A stretch of 9,591 bases of DNA from JBKPRX01 sp046734795 (GCA_046734795.1 JBKPRX010000009.1:1-9591); one strand, 5' to 3'. Counted from the first letter of the stretch, positions 1 through 6,972 are shown. Numbers and translations: made by a program. Notes: a model not told the origin generated them from the sequence alone.

Positions 1-326
1 CCGGACCGATCGCCTTTCGGCCGCTGCGCTACCGGGAGACGCGAAGCGTCGGAATGCTCGTGCTCTCGGATTTGGATGGCCATGCAGACGCCCTCGCTCG
101 CGACCTGCATGGTCGCCTCGAGCGCCTCGCCGTCTATCGAGCCGAAGGCCGGGCATGGCTTCCGCACATCACGGTCCTGCGGTTTCGACGCCGCCCGCGG
201 CTTGACCCAGGATTGCCCGCGTTTGGCGCGTTCGCACCATCCGACGCGGCTGCTTACCTGTCTCGACTGTCGCCCGGCGGGGCGCAGTACGAGGTCCTCG
301 AAAACGTTGTGCTAGGTCGCCAGTGA
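1..326 (+). CDS. thpR: RNA 2',3'-cyclic phosphodiesterase (2H family), C-terminal part
   Basis: The reading frame is open from the left edge (base 3) to TGA at 324-326, so the start and N-terminal half lie outside the window. The visible part has one 2H phosphoesterase signature, PHITVLRF, inside a context (YRAEGRAWLPHITVLRFR) like the second HxTx motif of ThpR/LigT proteins, followed by the usual short C-terminal beta strand ending (YEVLENVVL). The first HxTx motif must lie upstream and was not seen. Family members hydrolyse RNA 2',3'-cyclic phosphates to 2'-phosphates in the cytoplasm and can ligate tRNA halves in vitro; the cellular role is unclear. In many actinobacteria this gene sits just before recA, often after cinA, which fits. 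The gap to the recA start is 22 bases, so the two are probably co-transcribed. The call rests on one motif plus gene order. Confidence 0.8.
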   Translation, partial: GPIAFRPLRYRETRSVGMLVLSDLDGHADALARDLHGRLERLAVYRAEGRAWLPHITVLRFRRRPRLDPGLPAFGAFAPSDAAAYLSRLSPGGAQYEVLENVVLGRQ

Positions 327-335
327 ACAGGAATT

Positions 336-342
336 GGGGAGG
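336..342 (+). promoter_or_regulatory. recA ribosome binding site that decides the start
   Basis: GGGGAGG lies 6 bases before GTG at 349. It overlaps the alternative in-frame TTG at 334, which has only a weak purine run ahead of it. This favours GTG 349 as the recA start. Confidence 0.75.
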
Positions 343-348
343 TTAGAG

Positions 349-1437
349 GTGGATCGCGAGCAGGCTCTCGAAGCAGCGCTCGGGCAAATCGAGCGGAACT
401 TCGGCAAAGGCGCAGTCATGAAGATGAGCGATCGTGCGGCCGTGTCGGTCGGCGCCGTCTCGACGGGATCGCTCGTCCTCGACCTCGCGCTCGGCATCGG
501 CGGCCTCCCGCGGGGACGCATCGTCGAGATCTTCGGCCCGGAGTCCTCCGGTAAGACGACGCTCGTCTACCACGTGATCGCCGAGGCGCAGCGGCGAGGC
601 GGCATCTGCGCGTTCATCGACGCCGAGCACGCAATGGATCCCGCCTACGCAAAGCGAATCGGAGTCGATATCGACAACCTCCTCGTCTCTCAGCCAGACA
701 CGGGCGAGCAGGCGCTCGAGATCGCGGAGCTGCTCGTGCGCTCCGGCGCGCTCGACGTCGTCGCCGTCGACTCGGTCGCAGCGCTGACGCCGAAGGCGGA
801 GATCGAAGGCGAGATGGGCGACTCGCACGTCGGCTTGCAAGCCCGGCTGATGTCACAGGCATTGCGCAAGCTCGCCGGCACGCTGAACCGCACCGACACG
901 ATCTGCATCTTCACGAACCAGCTGCGCGAGAAGATCGGCGTCATGTTCGGTAACCCCGAGACGACGCCAGGCGGCCGTGCGCTGAAGTTCTACTCCTCGG
1001 TCCGCCTTGACATCCGGCGCATCGAGACGCTGAAGGACGGGGTCGAGGCCTTCGGAAACCGCGTGCGCGTCAAGGTCGTGAAGAACAAAGTCGCACCGCC
1101 GTTCAAGCAGGCCGAGTTCGACATCATCTACGGCTCCGGCGTCTCGTGGGAGGGCACAGTCCTCGATGTCGGCCTCGACCGGAAGCTCGTGCAGAAGTCG
1201 GGCTCGTACTTCAGCTTCGACGACGAGCGGCTCGGCCAGGGACGCCACAACGCAACCGCGTTCCTTCGCGAGCATCCGGACGTCACCGAGCAGATCGTTC
1301 GACGCATCCAGGTCGAAGTCGGTGACGAGCAGGTCGTCTCGGCACGGCTCCTACCCGTCGCCGCCGCCGAAGACTCGGCGCGAAACGGCAAGGCCGCGAA
1401 GGCAGCGGTCGTGGCCGAGGAGGTCGCAAGCGCCTGA
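349..1437 (+). CDS. recA: RecA recombinase
   Basis: The protein is 362 residues from GTG 349. That start gives the classical N-terminus MDREQALEAALGQIE and sits behind a good Shine-Dalgarno; a TTG at 334 would add five residues. RecA polymerises on single-stranded DNA, drives ATP-dependent strand exchange and stimulates LexA self-cleavage. Visible signatures: Walker A GPESSGKT at about 63-70, catalytic Glu in FIDAEHAMDP at about 93, Walker B VVAVD ending at Asp 141, loop L1 EGEMGDSHVG, and loop L2 FTNQLREKIGVMFGNPETTPGG with the ATP-sensing Gln near 191. The C-terminal domain contains KSGSYFSFDDERLGQGR. The tail is rich in Ala and Lys with a few Glu, not strongly acidic as in E. coli. The frame is continuous, with no intein as found in some mycobacteria. 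I saw no SOS box in the 349 bases upstream, so the promoter is probably ahead of thpR or unrecognised. Confidence 0.98.
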   Translation: MDREQALEAALGQIERNFGKGAVMKMSDRAAVSVGAVSTGSLVLDLALGIGGLPRGRIVEIFGPESSGKTTLVYHVIAEAQRRGGICAFIDAEHAMDPAYAKRIGVDIDNLLVSQPDTGEQALEIAELLVRSGALDVVAVDSVAALTPKAEIEGEMGDSHVGLQARLMSQALRKLAGTLNRTDTICIFTNQLREKIGVMFGNPETTPGGRALKFYSSVRLDIRRIETLKDGVEAFGNRVRVKVVKNKVAPPFKQAEFDIIYGSGVSWEGTVLDVGLDRKLVQKSGSYFSFDDERLGQGRHNATAFLREHPDVTEQIVRRIQVEVGDEQVVSARLLPVAAAEDSARNGKAAKAAVVAEEVASA

Positions 1438-1438
1438 G

Positions 1439-2011
1439 ATCACAGCGCTGAAGGAGACGGGCGGTCGGGTCCGGGTCGAGCTCGACGGCCGCTTCTGGCG
1501 CAGCGTGCCAATGGATGTCGCTGCCCGCGTAGGCCTCGCGTCGGGCCGCGCGCTCGATCGGCCGCTCGCGCGAGAGCTTGCCCGTGCGCTGCGCCGTCAG
1601 CGAGCGCTCGGCCTCGCCACCCGAGCGCTGAGGACACGGGACCGCTCGACGAGCGATCTCGCACGGCGTCTCGAGCAGGCCGAGATTCCCGCGTCCGCCC
1701 GCGATGAGGCGCTCGAAATCCTCGAGCGAGCAGGGCTCGTCGACGACCGCCGCTTCGCCTGGACGCGCGCCTGCGAGCTGGCCGGGCGAGGGTGGGGCGA
1801 TGCTGCAATCCGCGCGCGGCTCGAGCAGGCCGGAATCGGTGTCGAGTCGCAGGCGGAGGCACTCGGTGGGCTCGCTCCGGAGCGGGAACGCGCTGCCGCG
1901 ATCGTGGCCCGGCGTGGAGCCAACGTGAAGACCGCCCGAGCGTTGCTCTCGCGGGGATTCGACTGCGATCTCGTCTCCGAGCTTTGCGGCCTCATTGCGG
2001 CCGAGGGGTAG
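1439..2011 (+). CDS. recX: RecX regulatory protein (start uncertain)
   Basis: RecX binds RecA filaments and modulates, usually inhibits, recombinase activity; it typically follows recA. The frame ends with TAG at 2009-2011. The three-helix RecX repeats are clear: LGLATRALRTRDRSTSDLARRLEQ, then ILERAGLVDDRRFAWTRACELAGRGWGDAAIRARLEQAGI, then a third unit with GFDCDLVSELCG. Family-like sequence (ITALKETGGRVRVELDGRFW) begins two bases after the recA stop, but no ATG, GTG or TTG is there. In-frame options are GTG 1322 (116 bases inside recA, odd Ser/Arg-rich extension), ATC 1439, CTG 1448, GTG 1505 and ATG 1511; the last two cut off the conserved N-terminal strand. A GAGGAGG run at 1417-1423 is 15 bases before 1439. 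I give the extent of homology (190 residues) instead of claiming a start. Family call is firm, the 5' end is not. Confidence 0.85.
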   Translation: MTALKETGGRVRVELDGRFWRSVPMDVAARVGLASGRALDRPLARELARALRRQRALGLATRALRTRDRSTSDLARRLEQAEIPASARDEALEILERAGLVDDRRFAWTRACELAGRGWGDAAIRARLEQAGIGVESQAEALGGLAPERERAAAIVARRGANVKTARALLSRGFDCDLVSELCGLIAAEG

Positions 2012-2024
2012 CGGGCGCTAGGAT
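1995..2024 (+). promoter_or_regulatory. Candidate promoter ahead of rny, overlapping recX 3' end
   Basis: A TTGCGG at 1995-2000 and a TAGGAT at 2019-2024 are 18 bases apart, resembling a housekeeping sigma-70 promoter with an actinobacterial TANNNT -10. It would give rny an mRNA leader of about 230 bases. No expression evidence; such matches arise by chance. Confidence 0.3.
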
Positions 2025-2261
2025 CGAACGGCGATTCACCTGACACCGCGCTCGCGCGGAACGACCCGAGATTCCGAGCTTTGAACCGTGTTTTTCGGCC
2101 CTACGACCCACACTCGAGCATTAGGACCGTTAGCCAGATCTAGCTGACGTTGGCGGCCGTTTCGCGGCCGCGACCGAAACCTCGGACGTCCCGTGCGACC
2201 CGGCCTGGGTGAGCGCCCTCGGCATCACGCCGTGGCTGCGATTCGACAGGACGGAGGACCC
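2012..2261 (+). other. recX-rny intergenic leader region
   Basis: These 250 bases form the largest non-coding stretch in the window and are less GC-biased in their middle (around 2080-2150) than the flanking genes. They contain an imperfect LexA-like box (2026-2037), a small hairpin CCGCG-CTCG-CGCGG (2046-2059) without a T-run, an isolated run of five T (2091-2095) with no stem before it, and a stronger GC-rich hairpin at 2153-2171. No convincing terminator or small ORF with its own Shine-Dalgarno was seen. The rny frame is open from GTG 2193, but that start lacks a ribosome site and would put 23 non-family residues before the membrane anchor, so I treat 2193-2261 as untranslated. Confidence 0.5.
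2153..2171 (+). other. GC-rich hairpin in rny leader
   Basis: The inverted repeat GCGGCCG (2153-2159) / CGGCCGC (2165-2171) has a TTTCG loop. It overlaps a second possible stem, GTTTCG (2159-2164) with CGAAAC (2175-2180), so the two cannot form together. No U-run follows, so it is not an intrinsic terminator. It could stabilise or time the leader; the function is unproven. Confidence 0.35.
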
Positions 2262-3854
2262 GTGCTCGCGATCGGAATCGTCATCGGCATCGCCCTCGGT
2301 GTCGCCGGTGCGCTCGCTGCGGTGCTCGGCCTCGGCGTCACGCGCGTCGGGAAGGCGCGTCAGGTCCGCAGGCAGCTGATCGAGGATGCAGAGCGCGAGG
2401 CGGACGCGCTCCGGCGGGAGGCACAGATCGAGTCGCGCGAGCAGGCGGTCAAGGTCCGCGCCGAGATCGAAGCCGAGATCGCGGAGCGCAGGACGCAGAT
2501 CATGAAGATCGAGGAGCGCGTTCTCGGCAAGGAGGCCGAGATCGAGCACAAGCTCACGGAGCTCGGCCGCCGCGAGCAGGGCGTCGCGGACCGCGAGACG
2601 CACCTTCGGCAGCTTCAGGAGGATCTGAAGCAGGTCAGGGCAGACGAGGTCGCCGAGCTCGAGCGGATCGGGGCGATGACGCTCGCTGAAGCAAAGGCGC
2701 ACGTCCTCGAGCGCGGCGAAGAGCTTGCGCGGCACGAGCTTGCGAGACGGGTTCGGCAGCTCGAAGACGAAGCCCGAGCCGACGCGAAGCGACGGGCGAG
2801 GAACCTCGTCGCGGACGCGCTTCAGCGAGTCGCCGCGAGTCACGCCGCGGAGACGACCGTGTCCGTCGTTGAGCTGCCGTCCGACGACATGAAAGGGCGG
2901 ATTATCGGCCGCGAAGGTCGCAACATCCGCGCGCTCGAGCATCTGACAGGCGTCGACTTCATCATCGACGACACGCCGCACGCCGTCGTGCTGTCGTCCT
3001 TCGACGGTTTGCGTCGCGAGGTCGCGCGCGTCACGCTCACGCGGCTGATCGAGGACGGCCGCATCCATCCGGCCCGGATTGAAGAGACGTACTACCAGTC
3101 GAAGGCCGAGGTCGACGAGCTCGTCCGTCAGGCCGGCGAGCAAGCGGTGTTCGAGGCCAACTGCGGTGACTTCCACGAAGACCTCGTCAAGATCCTCGGG
3201 CGCCTCCGGTTCCGGACGAGCTACGGACAAAACGTGCTCAAGCACACGCTCGAGGTCGTCCACCTTGCAGGCGTGATGGCCGCCGAGCTCGAGGCGAGCA
3301 CACAGACGGCGAAGCGCGCGGCGATGTTGCACGATGTCGGCAAGGCGATGACGCACGAGATCGAGGGCTCGCACGCGCTGATCTCGGCGCAGCTCGCGCG
3401 GCGCTATGGCGAGTCGCGGGGCGTCGTCCACGCGGTCGAGGCGCATCACTACGAAGTCCAGCCGCAGACGGTCGAAGCCGTGCTGCTGATCGCCGCCGAT
3501 GCAATCTCCGCGTCGCGGCCCGGTGCGCGCGGCGAGAGCCTTGAGCACTACATCAAGCGTCTCGAGTCGCTCGAAGAGCTCGCCGCCTCGAAGCCTGGCG
3601 TGGAGAAGGTGTACGCGCTGCAAGCCGGCCGCGAGATTCGCGTGATCGTCGCGCCGAGCGAGGTCGACGACGACACGGCCGCGCTCCTCTCGCACGAGAT
3701 CGCGCGCGAGATCGAAGATCGCCTCGAGTACCCGGGCCAGGTCAAGGTGACCGTGATTCGCGAGAGCCGAGCCGTCGACGTCGCACGCAACGCAGGTGCG
3801 CTTCACGCAGAAGACGCCGCCGAGCCCGCGACCGGCGGGATCCACGCCGCCTAG
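2262..3854 (+). CDS. rny: Ribonuclease Y
   Basis: The protein is 530 residues from GTG 2262, close to the family norm of about 520. The start is chosen because GGAGG at 2253-2257 precedes it and the membrane anchor then begins at once (MLAIGIVIGIALGVAGALAAVL). RNase Y is a membrane-anchored endoribonuclease that starts mRNA decay and matures some RNAs. Domains in order: N-terminal membrane helix about 1-27; long charged coiled coil about 30-195; KH RNA-binding domain with GRIIGREG at 212-219; HD metal-dependent nuclease domain with the diagnostic His-Asp pair in MLHDVGK at 357-358, and further His residues in SHALIS and VEAHHYEV; then the conserved C-terminal domain through YPGQVKVTVIRE, with a variable Ala-rich tail. 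A downstream MFS gene starts 4 bases after the stop. RNase Y is usual in Firmicutes and in deep actinobacterial classes but lacking in many well-studied actinobacteria, which helps place the organism. Confidence 0.97.
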   Translation: MLAIGIVIGIALGVAGALAAVLGLGVTRVGKARQVRRQLIEDAEREADALRREAQIESREQAVKVRAEIEAEIAERRTQIMKIEERVLGKEAEIEHKLTELGRREQGVADRETHLRQLQEDLKQVRADEVAELERIGAMTLAEAKAHVLERGEELARHELARRVRQLEDEARADAKRRARNLVADALQRVAASHAAETTVSVVELPSDDMKGRIIGREGRNIRALEHLTGVDFIIDDTPHAVVLSSFDGLRREVARVTLTRLIEDGRIHPARIEETYYQSKAEVDELVRQAGEQAVFEANCGDFHEDLVKILGRLRFRTSYGQNVLKHTLEVVHLAGVMAAELEASTQTAKRAAMLHDVGKAMTHEIEGSHALISAQLARRYGESRGVVHAVEAHHYEVQPQTVEAVLLIAADAISASRPGARGESLEHYIKRLESLEELAASKPGVEKVYALQAGREIRVIVAPSEVDDDTAALLSHEIAREIEDRLEYPGQVKVTVIRESRAVDVARNAGALHAEDAAEPATGGIHAA

Positions 3855-3858
3855 CGAC

Positions 3859-5097
3859 GTGGATCAAACTCCCGTTCCGCTGCGGCGAAACCGCGATTTC
3901 GTCCTGCTGCAGACGGGCCAGCTTCTGTCCTCGCTCGGCACGCAGTCGTCGGTCGTCGCGTACCCGCTGCTCGCGCTCGCGGTCACGGGCTCGCCCGCGA
4001 AGACGGGCGCCGTCGGTTTCGTGCGCTTTCTGCCGTCTGCGTTGCTGATCCTCGCTGCCGGCGTCGCGGCCGACCGGTGGGATCGCAAGTGGCTGATGAT
4101 CGGGGCCGACGCGACTCGAGCGTGCGCCGTCGCGAGCCTTGCGGCAGTGATCCTGCTCGACCGGCTCGAGTACTGGCACATCCTCGTCGTTGCGGCGATC
4201 GAAGGGACGGGGGCCGTCGTCTTCGCAGCATCCCGTCCGGGTGCCCTGCGCGCGCTTGTGTCTCCGCGTCAGCTGCCGGATGCCGCGAACGTGCAAGAGG
4301 CGCGTGTCGCCGCAACGCAACTCGCGGGACCGCCGCTCGGGGGCGCGCTGTTCGGGATCGGCCGGGCGGTGCCGTTCGTTTTCGACGCGGTCTCGTACTC
4401 CGCGTCGTTGCTTTCGCTCGCCGCGGTCCGCGCTCGTTTCCAATCGCCGCGCGAGCAACGACAGCGAGTGCGGGTCGAGATCGCGGAGGGTTTCTCGTTT
4501 CTCTGGCGGCAGCCGTTCCTACGGGCGTGCGCGTTCTTCTTCACGATCGGCGACTTCATCGGGCCGGCGCTCTTTCTCGTGCTCGTCGTCGTCGCGAAGG
4601 ACCAGGGCCTTTCGAGCGGGGCGGTGGGTGTGCTCGTGGCATCTTTCGGCGGAGCGCTGCTTGTCGGTGCGCTGCTGTCTCCGTTTCTCCGCCGCTCACT
4701 GCCGGTGCGCGCGATCCTCGTGCTCGAAGCATGGATGTGGACGGCGCCGGCCTTCTTCGTGCTGTACCCGAGCGTCTACGTTCTCGCCGGAGCGTTGGCG
4801 GCCGTCGGCGTCGCGATCCCGGTCACGAACTCGGTGGTCGTCGGCTACAGCATCGCGCTGACGCCTGAACGTTTGCTCGGCCGCGTCGAGAGCGTGAGAG
4901 GGAACATTGCGCTCGCGCTTGCTCCATTGGGGCCGCTTCTCGCAGGCGCGCTGCTGAGTGCGACCTCCGAGCGCGCGACCGTCGCCGTCTTCGCCGCCCT
5001 CGGCGGCGTCCTCGCGCTCGGGGCCACCTTCAGTCCGGGTATCCGGCAGGCGCCGAGCGTTGCGGATCTGGATCGGCCCGCGACGCTGCTCACCTGA
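3859..5097 (+). CDS. MFS transporter, DHA3/MFS_3-like exporter
   Basis: The protein is 412 residues from GTG 3859, 4 bases after the rny stop. An alternative GTG at 3796 would overlap rny by 59 bases and add a Pro-rich N-terminus. No clear Shine-Dalgarno is seen, so translation may be coupled to rny. About twelve hydrophobic segments are visible. The first helix region FVLLQTGQLLSSLGTQSSVVAYPLLAL and the loop 2-3 motif GVAADRWDRK at 68-77 (motif A) are typical of the proton-driven DHA3 exporters related to EntS and macrolide efflux proteins. LVSPRQLPDAANVQEA and QLAGPPLGGALFG between helices 4 and 5 are also family hallmarks. The substrate cannot be predicted. Its 3' end overlaps the convergent sigma-factor gene by 8 bases. 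Link to the adjacent ECF41-SDR operon is only positional. Confidence 0.88.
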   Translation: MDQTPVPLRRNRDFVLLQTGQLLSSLGTQSSVVAYPLLALAVTGSPAKTGAVGFVRFLPSALLILAAGVAADRWDRKWLMIGADATRACAVASLAAVILLDRLEYWHILVVAAIEGTGAVVFAASRPGALRALVSPRQLPDAANVQEARVAATQLAGPPLGGALFGIGRAVPFVFDAVSYSASLLSLAAVRARFQSPREQRQRVRVEIAEGFSFLWRQPFLRACAFFFTIGDFIGPALFLVLVVVAKDQGLSSGAVGVLVASFGGALLVGALLSPFLRRSLPVRAILVLEAWMWTAPAFFVLYPSVYVLAGALAAVGVAIPVTNSVVVGYSIALTPERLLGRVESVRGNIALALAPLGPLLAGALLSATSERATVAVFAALGGVLALGATFSPGIRQAPSVADLDRPATLLT

Positions 5098-5992
5098 ATC
5101 GCGCCAAGCGCCGTACCCGCGCGAGCTTGTCCGGGTTGACGACGGAACGGACGGCCGTGACGAGCTCGTCTGCGATGTCGAGGGCGACGATCGAATAGGG
5201 CCGTCCGTCGGCACCGAAGAACACCGCGCCGGGCTGCCCGTTGACGTGCGCCGACTCCATCGTCAGCTCAAGCTCGTCGCCGATCTGCGCGAACCCAAGG
5301 AGCAGTCGCGCAACTCGCTCGCGACCGAACACGGGGCGCGGGATTGCGCCACGCACGTTGCCACCTCCGTCGCCGAAGAAGACGACCTCGGGGGCGAGCA
5401 ACCTCGCAAGCGTGTCGGCGTCCTTCGCACTGGCGGCGGCGAAGAAGCGCTCGGCCAGCTCGTCTCGCTTTGCCTGTGACGACTCGAAGCGCGGACGACG
5501 CTCCTCGACGTGACGTCGTGCGCGGGCAGCGATCTGGCGGACGTTGTCCTCGCGTTTACCGACGATCCGCGCGATCTCGTCGTAGTCGAAGTCGAAGACC
5601 TGCCGCAGAAGGAACACCGCGCGCTCGACTGGAGTCAGGCTCTCGAGCAGGACGAGAAACGCGAGCGACAGCGAATCGGCGGTGTCGTTTTCCGTCGCGG
5701 CGACTGCCTCGAGATCTTCGTCGACCATGAGCGGTTCGGGCAGCCAGGTGCCGACGTACTCCTCACGCTTCGCCCGCGCGGTGCGCAAGCGGTCGATGCT
5801 GAGTCGCGTGACGATGGTCGCCAGGTACGACTTCGGCGCATGGATCTCGTGTTCGTCCAGCGCCGTGTGGAAACGGAGGAACGTTTCCTGCACGACATCC
5901 TCCGCCTCGCTCGCGCTTCCAAGCATCCGGTACGCGATCGAGAACACGTACGGTCGCAGCTCGCTATAGAGGTCCGCCTCGTTCTGCGTCAC
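5090..5992 (-). CDS. ECF41-family RNA polymerase sigma factor with fused SnoaL-like domain (SigJ-like)
   Basis: The protein is 300 residues from GTG (5992-5990), whose first bases overlap the SDR stop as GTGA; translation is probably coupled. Sigma region 2 spans about 5-72 (AYRMLGSASEAEDVVQETFLRFH); region 4 spans about 112-162 with helix-turn-helix FDFDYDEIARIVGKREDNVRQIAARARR. The linker contains WLPEP (83-87). The C-terminal SnoaL-like domain, about 175-300, carries DGGGN (208-212) and NPDKL (286-290). These three signatures define the ECF41 group, in which the fused domain replaces a separate anti-sigma factor: it is reported to aid promoter recognition and to restrain activity. ECF41 factors usually control a neighbouring COE gene, here the SDR, and autoregulate. 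The group signature is usually DGGG followed by Lys/Arg; here Asn follows. The inducing signal is unknown. Family call is firm; targets are inferred. Confidence 0.95.
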   Translation of the reverse strand: MTQNEADLYSELRPYVFSIAYRMLGSASEAEDVVQETFLRFHTALDEHEIHAPKSYLATIVTRLSIDRLRTARAKREEYVGTWLPEPLMVDEDLEAVAATENDTADSLSLAFLVLLESLTPVERAVFLLRQVFDFDYDEIARIVGKREDNVRQIAARARRHVEERRPRFESSQAKRDELAERFFAAASAKDADTLARLLAPEVVFFGDGGGNVRGAIPRPVFGRERVARLLLGFAQIGDELELTMESAHVNGQPGAVFFGADGRPYSIVALDIADELVTAVRSVVNPDKLARVRRLARFR

Positions 5993-6960
5993 GCCGCGGC
6001 CGGCTCCCTCTGGAGCTGAGTCGGGCCGAGCCCGTGTGCGAAACCGTCGCGCCACGTCGGAAATTCGAGGTCCCAGCGAAGCTCCGACTTGGCCTTCGCA
6101 TTGGACGAGCCGCGGATCTCGGTCATCATCGCGACGCCGAACTCGCCGATGAGCGGTCGCGCGAGCCAGGCGGGAATTCGTCGCGGCGGTGGCGCCGCCA
6201 ACGCCCGTGCGAGATAGGGCAGCCACTCACTGACGGGCGCCGGCTCGTCGTCCACGATGTTGTAGATGCCCGTGCCGCGCCCTTCGATTGCGAGGGCCGT
6301 GGCGCGTGCTGCGTCCGCGACGTGGACGAACGACCAGACTCCGCTTCCTCGGCCGACGAGCGGGACCTTGCGTCGCTTCACGAGGTCGACTACCTCGCCG
6401 TCGGCTGCGAGGCTCGTTCCCGGACCGTAGAGGCCGCCGTAGCGAAGGACGACGCCGTCGAGTGCATCGCAAGTCGTGACGGCCTCCTCGAGCGTGCGAA
6501 TCGCGCGAAGCGTCTCCCGAGCCGCCTTCGGCGGATCCGCGTCGAGCGCGTCGGCTTCGCTCTTCACCGGGCCGCCGCGTCGCTCGTTCGGCCAGCCGCT
6601 GAAGCTTTGCGCGACAAAGCGCGTGCTGCCGGCTGCCACCGCTGCGGTGAGAAGGTTGTCGAGCCCTCTCGTCCGGAGGCGATTCGTCTGTGCGAACGAC
6701 GCGTCGAACCTGCGCCACGACGGCGACCCAGAAAGCGAAGAGGCCTGGTGCACGACCACATCCGGATGCACACGGTCCACAGCTTTCGAGACAGCGTCGC
6801 CGAGAAGGTCGAGGACGAGCGGCTCCGCGCCTGCAACTTCCAGGGCCGATGCCTTTGCGGGCGAGGTTGTCGTTGCGACGACTTGGTGCCCGTGTCGCAC
6901 GAGCTCCGGGATCAAGTGCCGACCGATGACGCCGGATCCGCCTGCGAGGAAGATCTTCAT
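5989..6960 (-). CDS. Atypical extended SDR, NAD(P)-dependent epimerase/dehydratase-like (ECF41-associated)
   Basis: The protein is 323 residues from ATG (6960-6958), with a near-perfect ribosome site. The N-terminus MKIFLAGGSGVIG has the Rossmann dinucleotide motif GxxGxxG at 7-13. PDVVVHQAS at about 66-74 is the NNxxG/HxAA-type strand of extended SDRs, followed by RYGGLYGPG (173-181) and SFVHVADAARATALAIE (about 210-226), which line the substrate side. No YxxxK occurs anywhere, so the classical Tyr/Lys catalytic pair is missing and the enzyme is atypical or uses other residues (Ser 119-Trp 123 region, SFSGWPNE, is where catalysis would be expected). Reaction and substrate are unknown; homologues are annotated loosely as epimerase or dehydratase. 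It is first in a two-gene operon with the ECF41 sigma factor (4-base overlap) and follows an ECF41-type promoter. It matches the 'E' or 'O' class of COE partners. Confidence 0.88.
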   Translation of the reverse strand: MKIFLAGGSGVIGRHLIPELVRHGHQVVATTTSPAKASALEVAGAEPLVLDLLGDAVSKAVDRVHPDVVVHQASSLSGSPSWRRFDASFAQTNRLRTRGLDNLLTAAVAAGSTRFVAQSFSGWPNERRGGPVKSEADALDADPPKAARETLRAIRTLEEAVTTCDALDGVVLRYGGLYGPGTSLAADGEVVDLVKRRKVPLVGRGSGVWSFVHVADAARATALAIEGRGTGIYNIVDDEPAPVSEWLPYLARALAAPPPRRIPAWLARPLIGEFGVAMMTEIRGSSNAKAKSELRWDLEFPTWRDGFAHGLGPTQLQREPAAA

Positions 6961-6965
6961 CTCGC

Positions 6966-6972
6966 ACCTCCT
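6966..6972 (-). promoter_or_regulatory. Strong Shine-Dalgarno of the SDR gene
   Basis: Read on the minus strand, AGGAGGT ends 5 bases before the ATG at 6960. It is the best ribosome site in the window, suggesting that translation is efficient once the operon is transcribed and that control is mainly at the promoter. Confidence 0.8.

Noticed and set aside
327..348. TTG 334 as recA start and an SOS box directly before recA
   Set aside because: The Shine-Dalgarno at 336-342 fits GTG 349 and the family N-terminus. The nearby GAACAGGAATTG (325-336) does not match GAAC-N4-GTTC well enough.
851..857. TGTCACA inside recA, identical to the ECF41 -35 box
   Set aside because: It is internal to the codons for Met-Ser-Gln, no CGTC follows at 15-16 bases, and it has no sensible target gene; a chance heptamer.
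2046..2095. Possible recX terminator: hairpin at 2046-2059 and T-run at 2091-2095
   Set aside because: The stem is five base pairs and the T-run starts 31 bases after it, so they do not form an intrinsic terminator.
2130..3845. Very long open frame (about 570 codons) on the minus strand opposite rny
   Set aside because: It mirrors the high-GC coding frame of a firmly identified RNase Y gene. Its translation shows no recognisable domain and is dominated by Arg, Leu, Asp and Ala, as expected of an antisense shadow.
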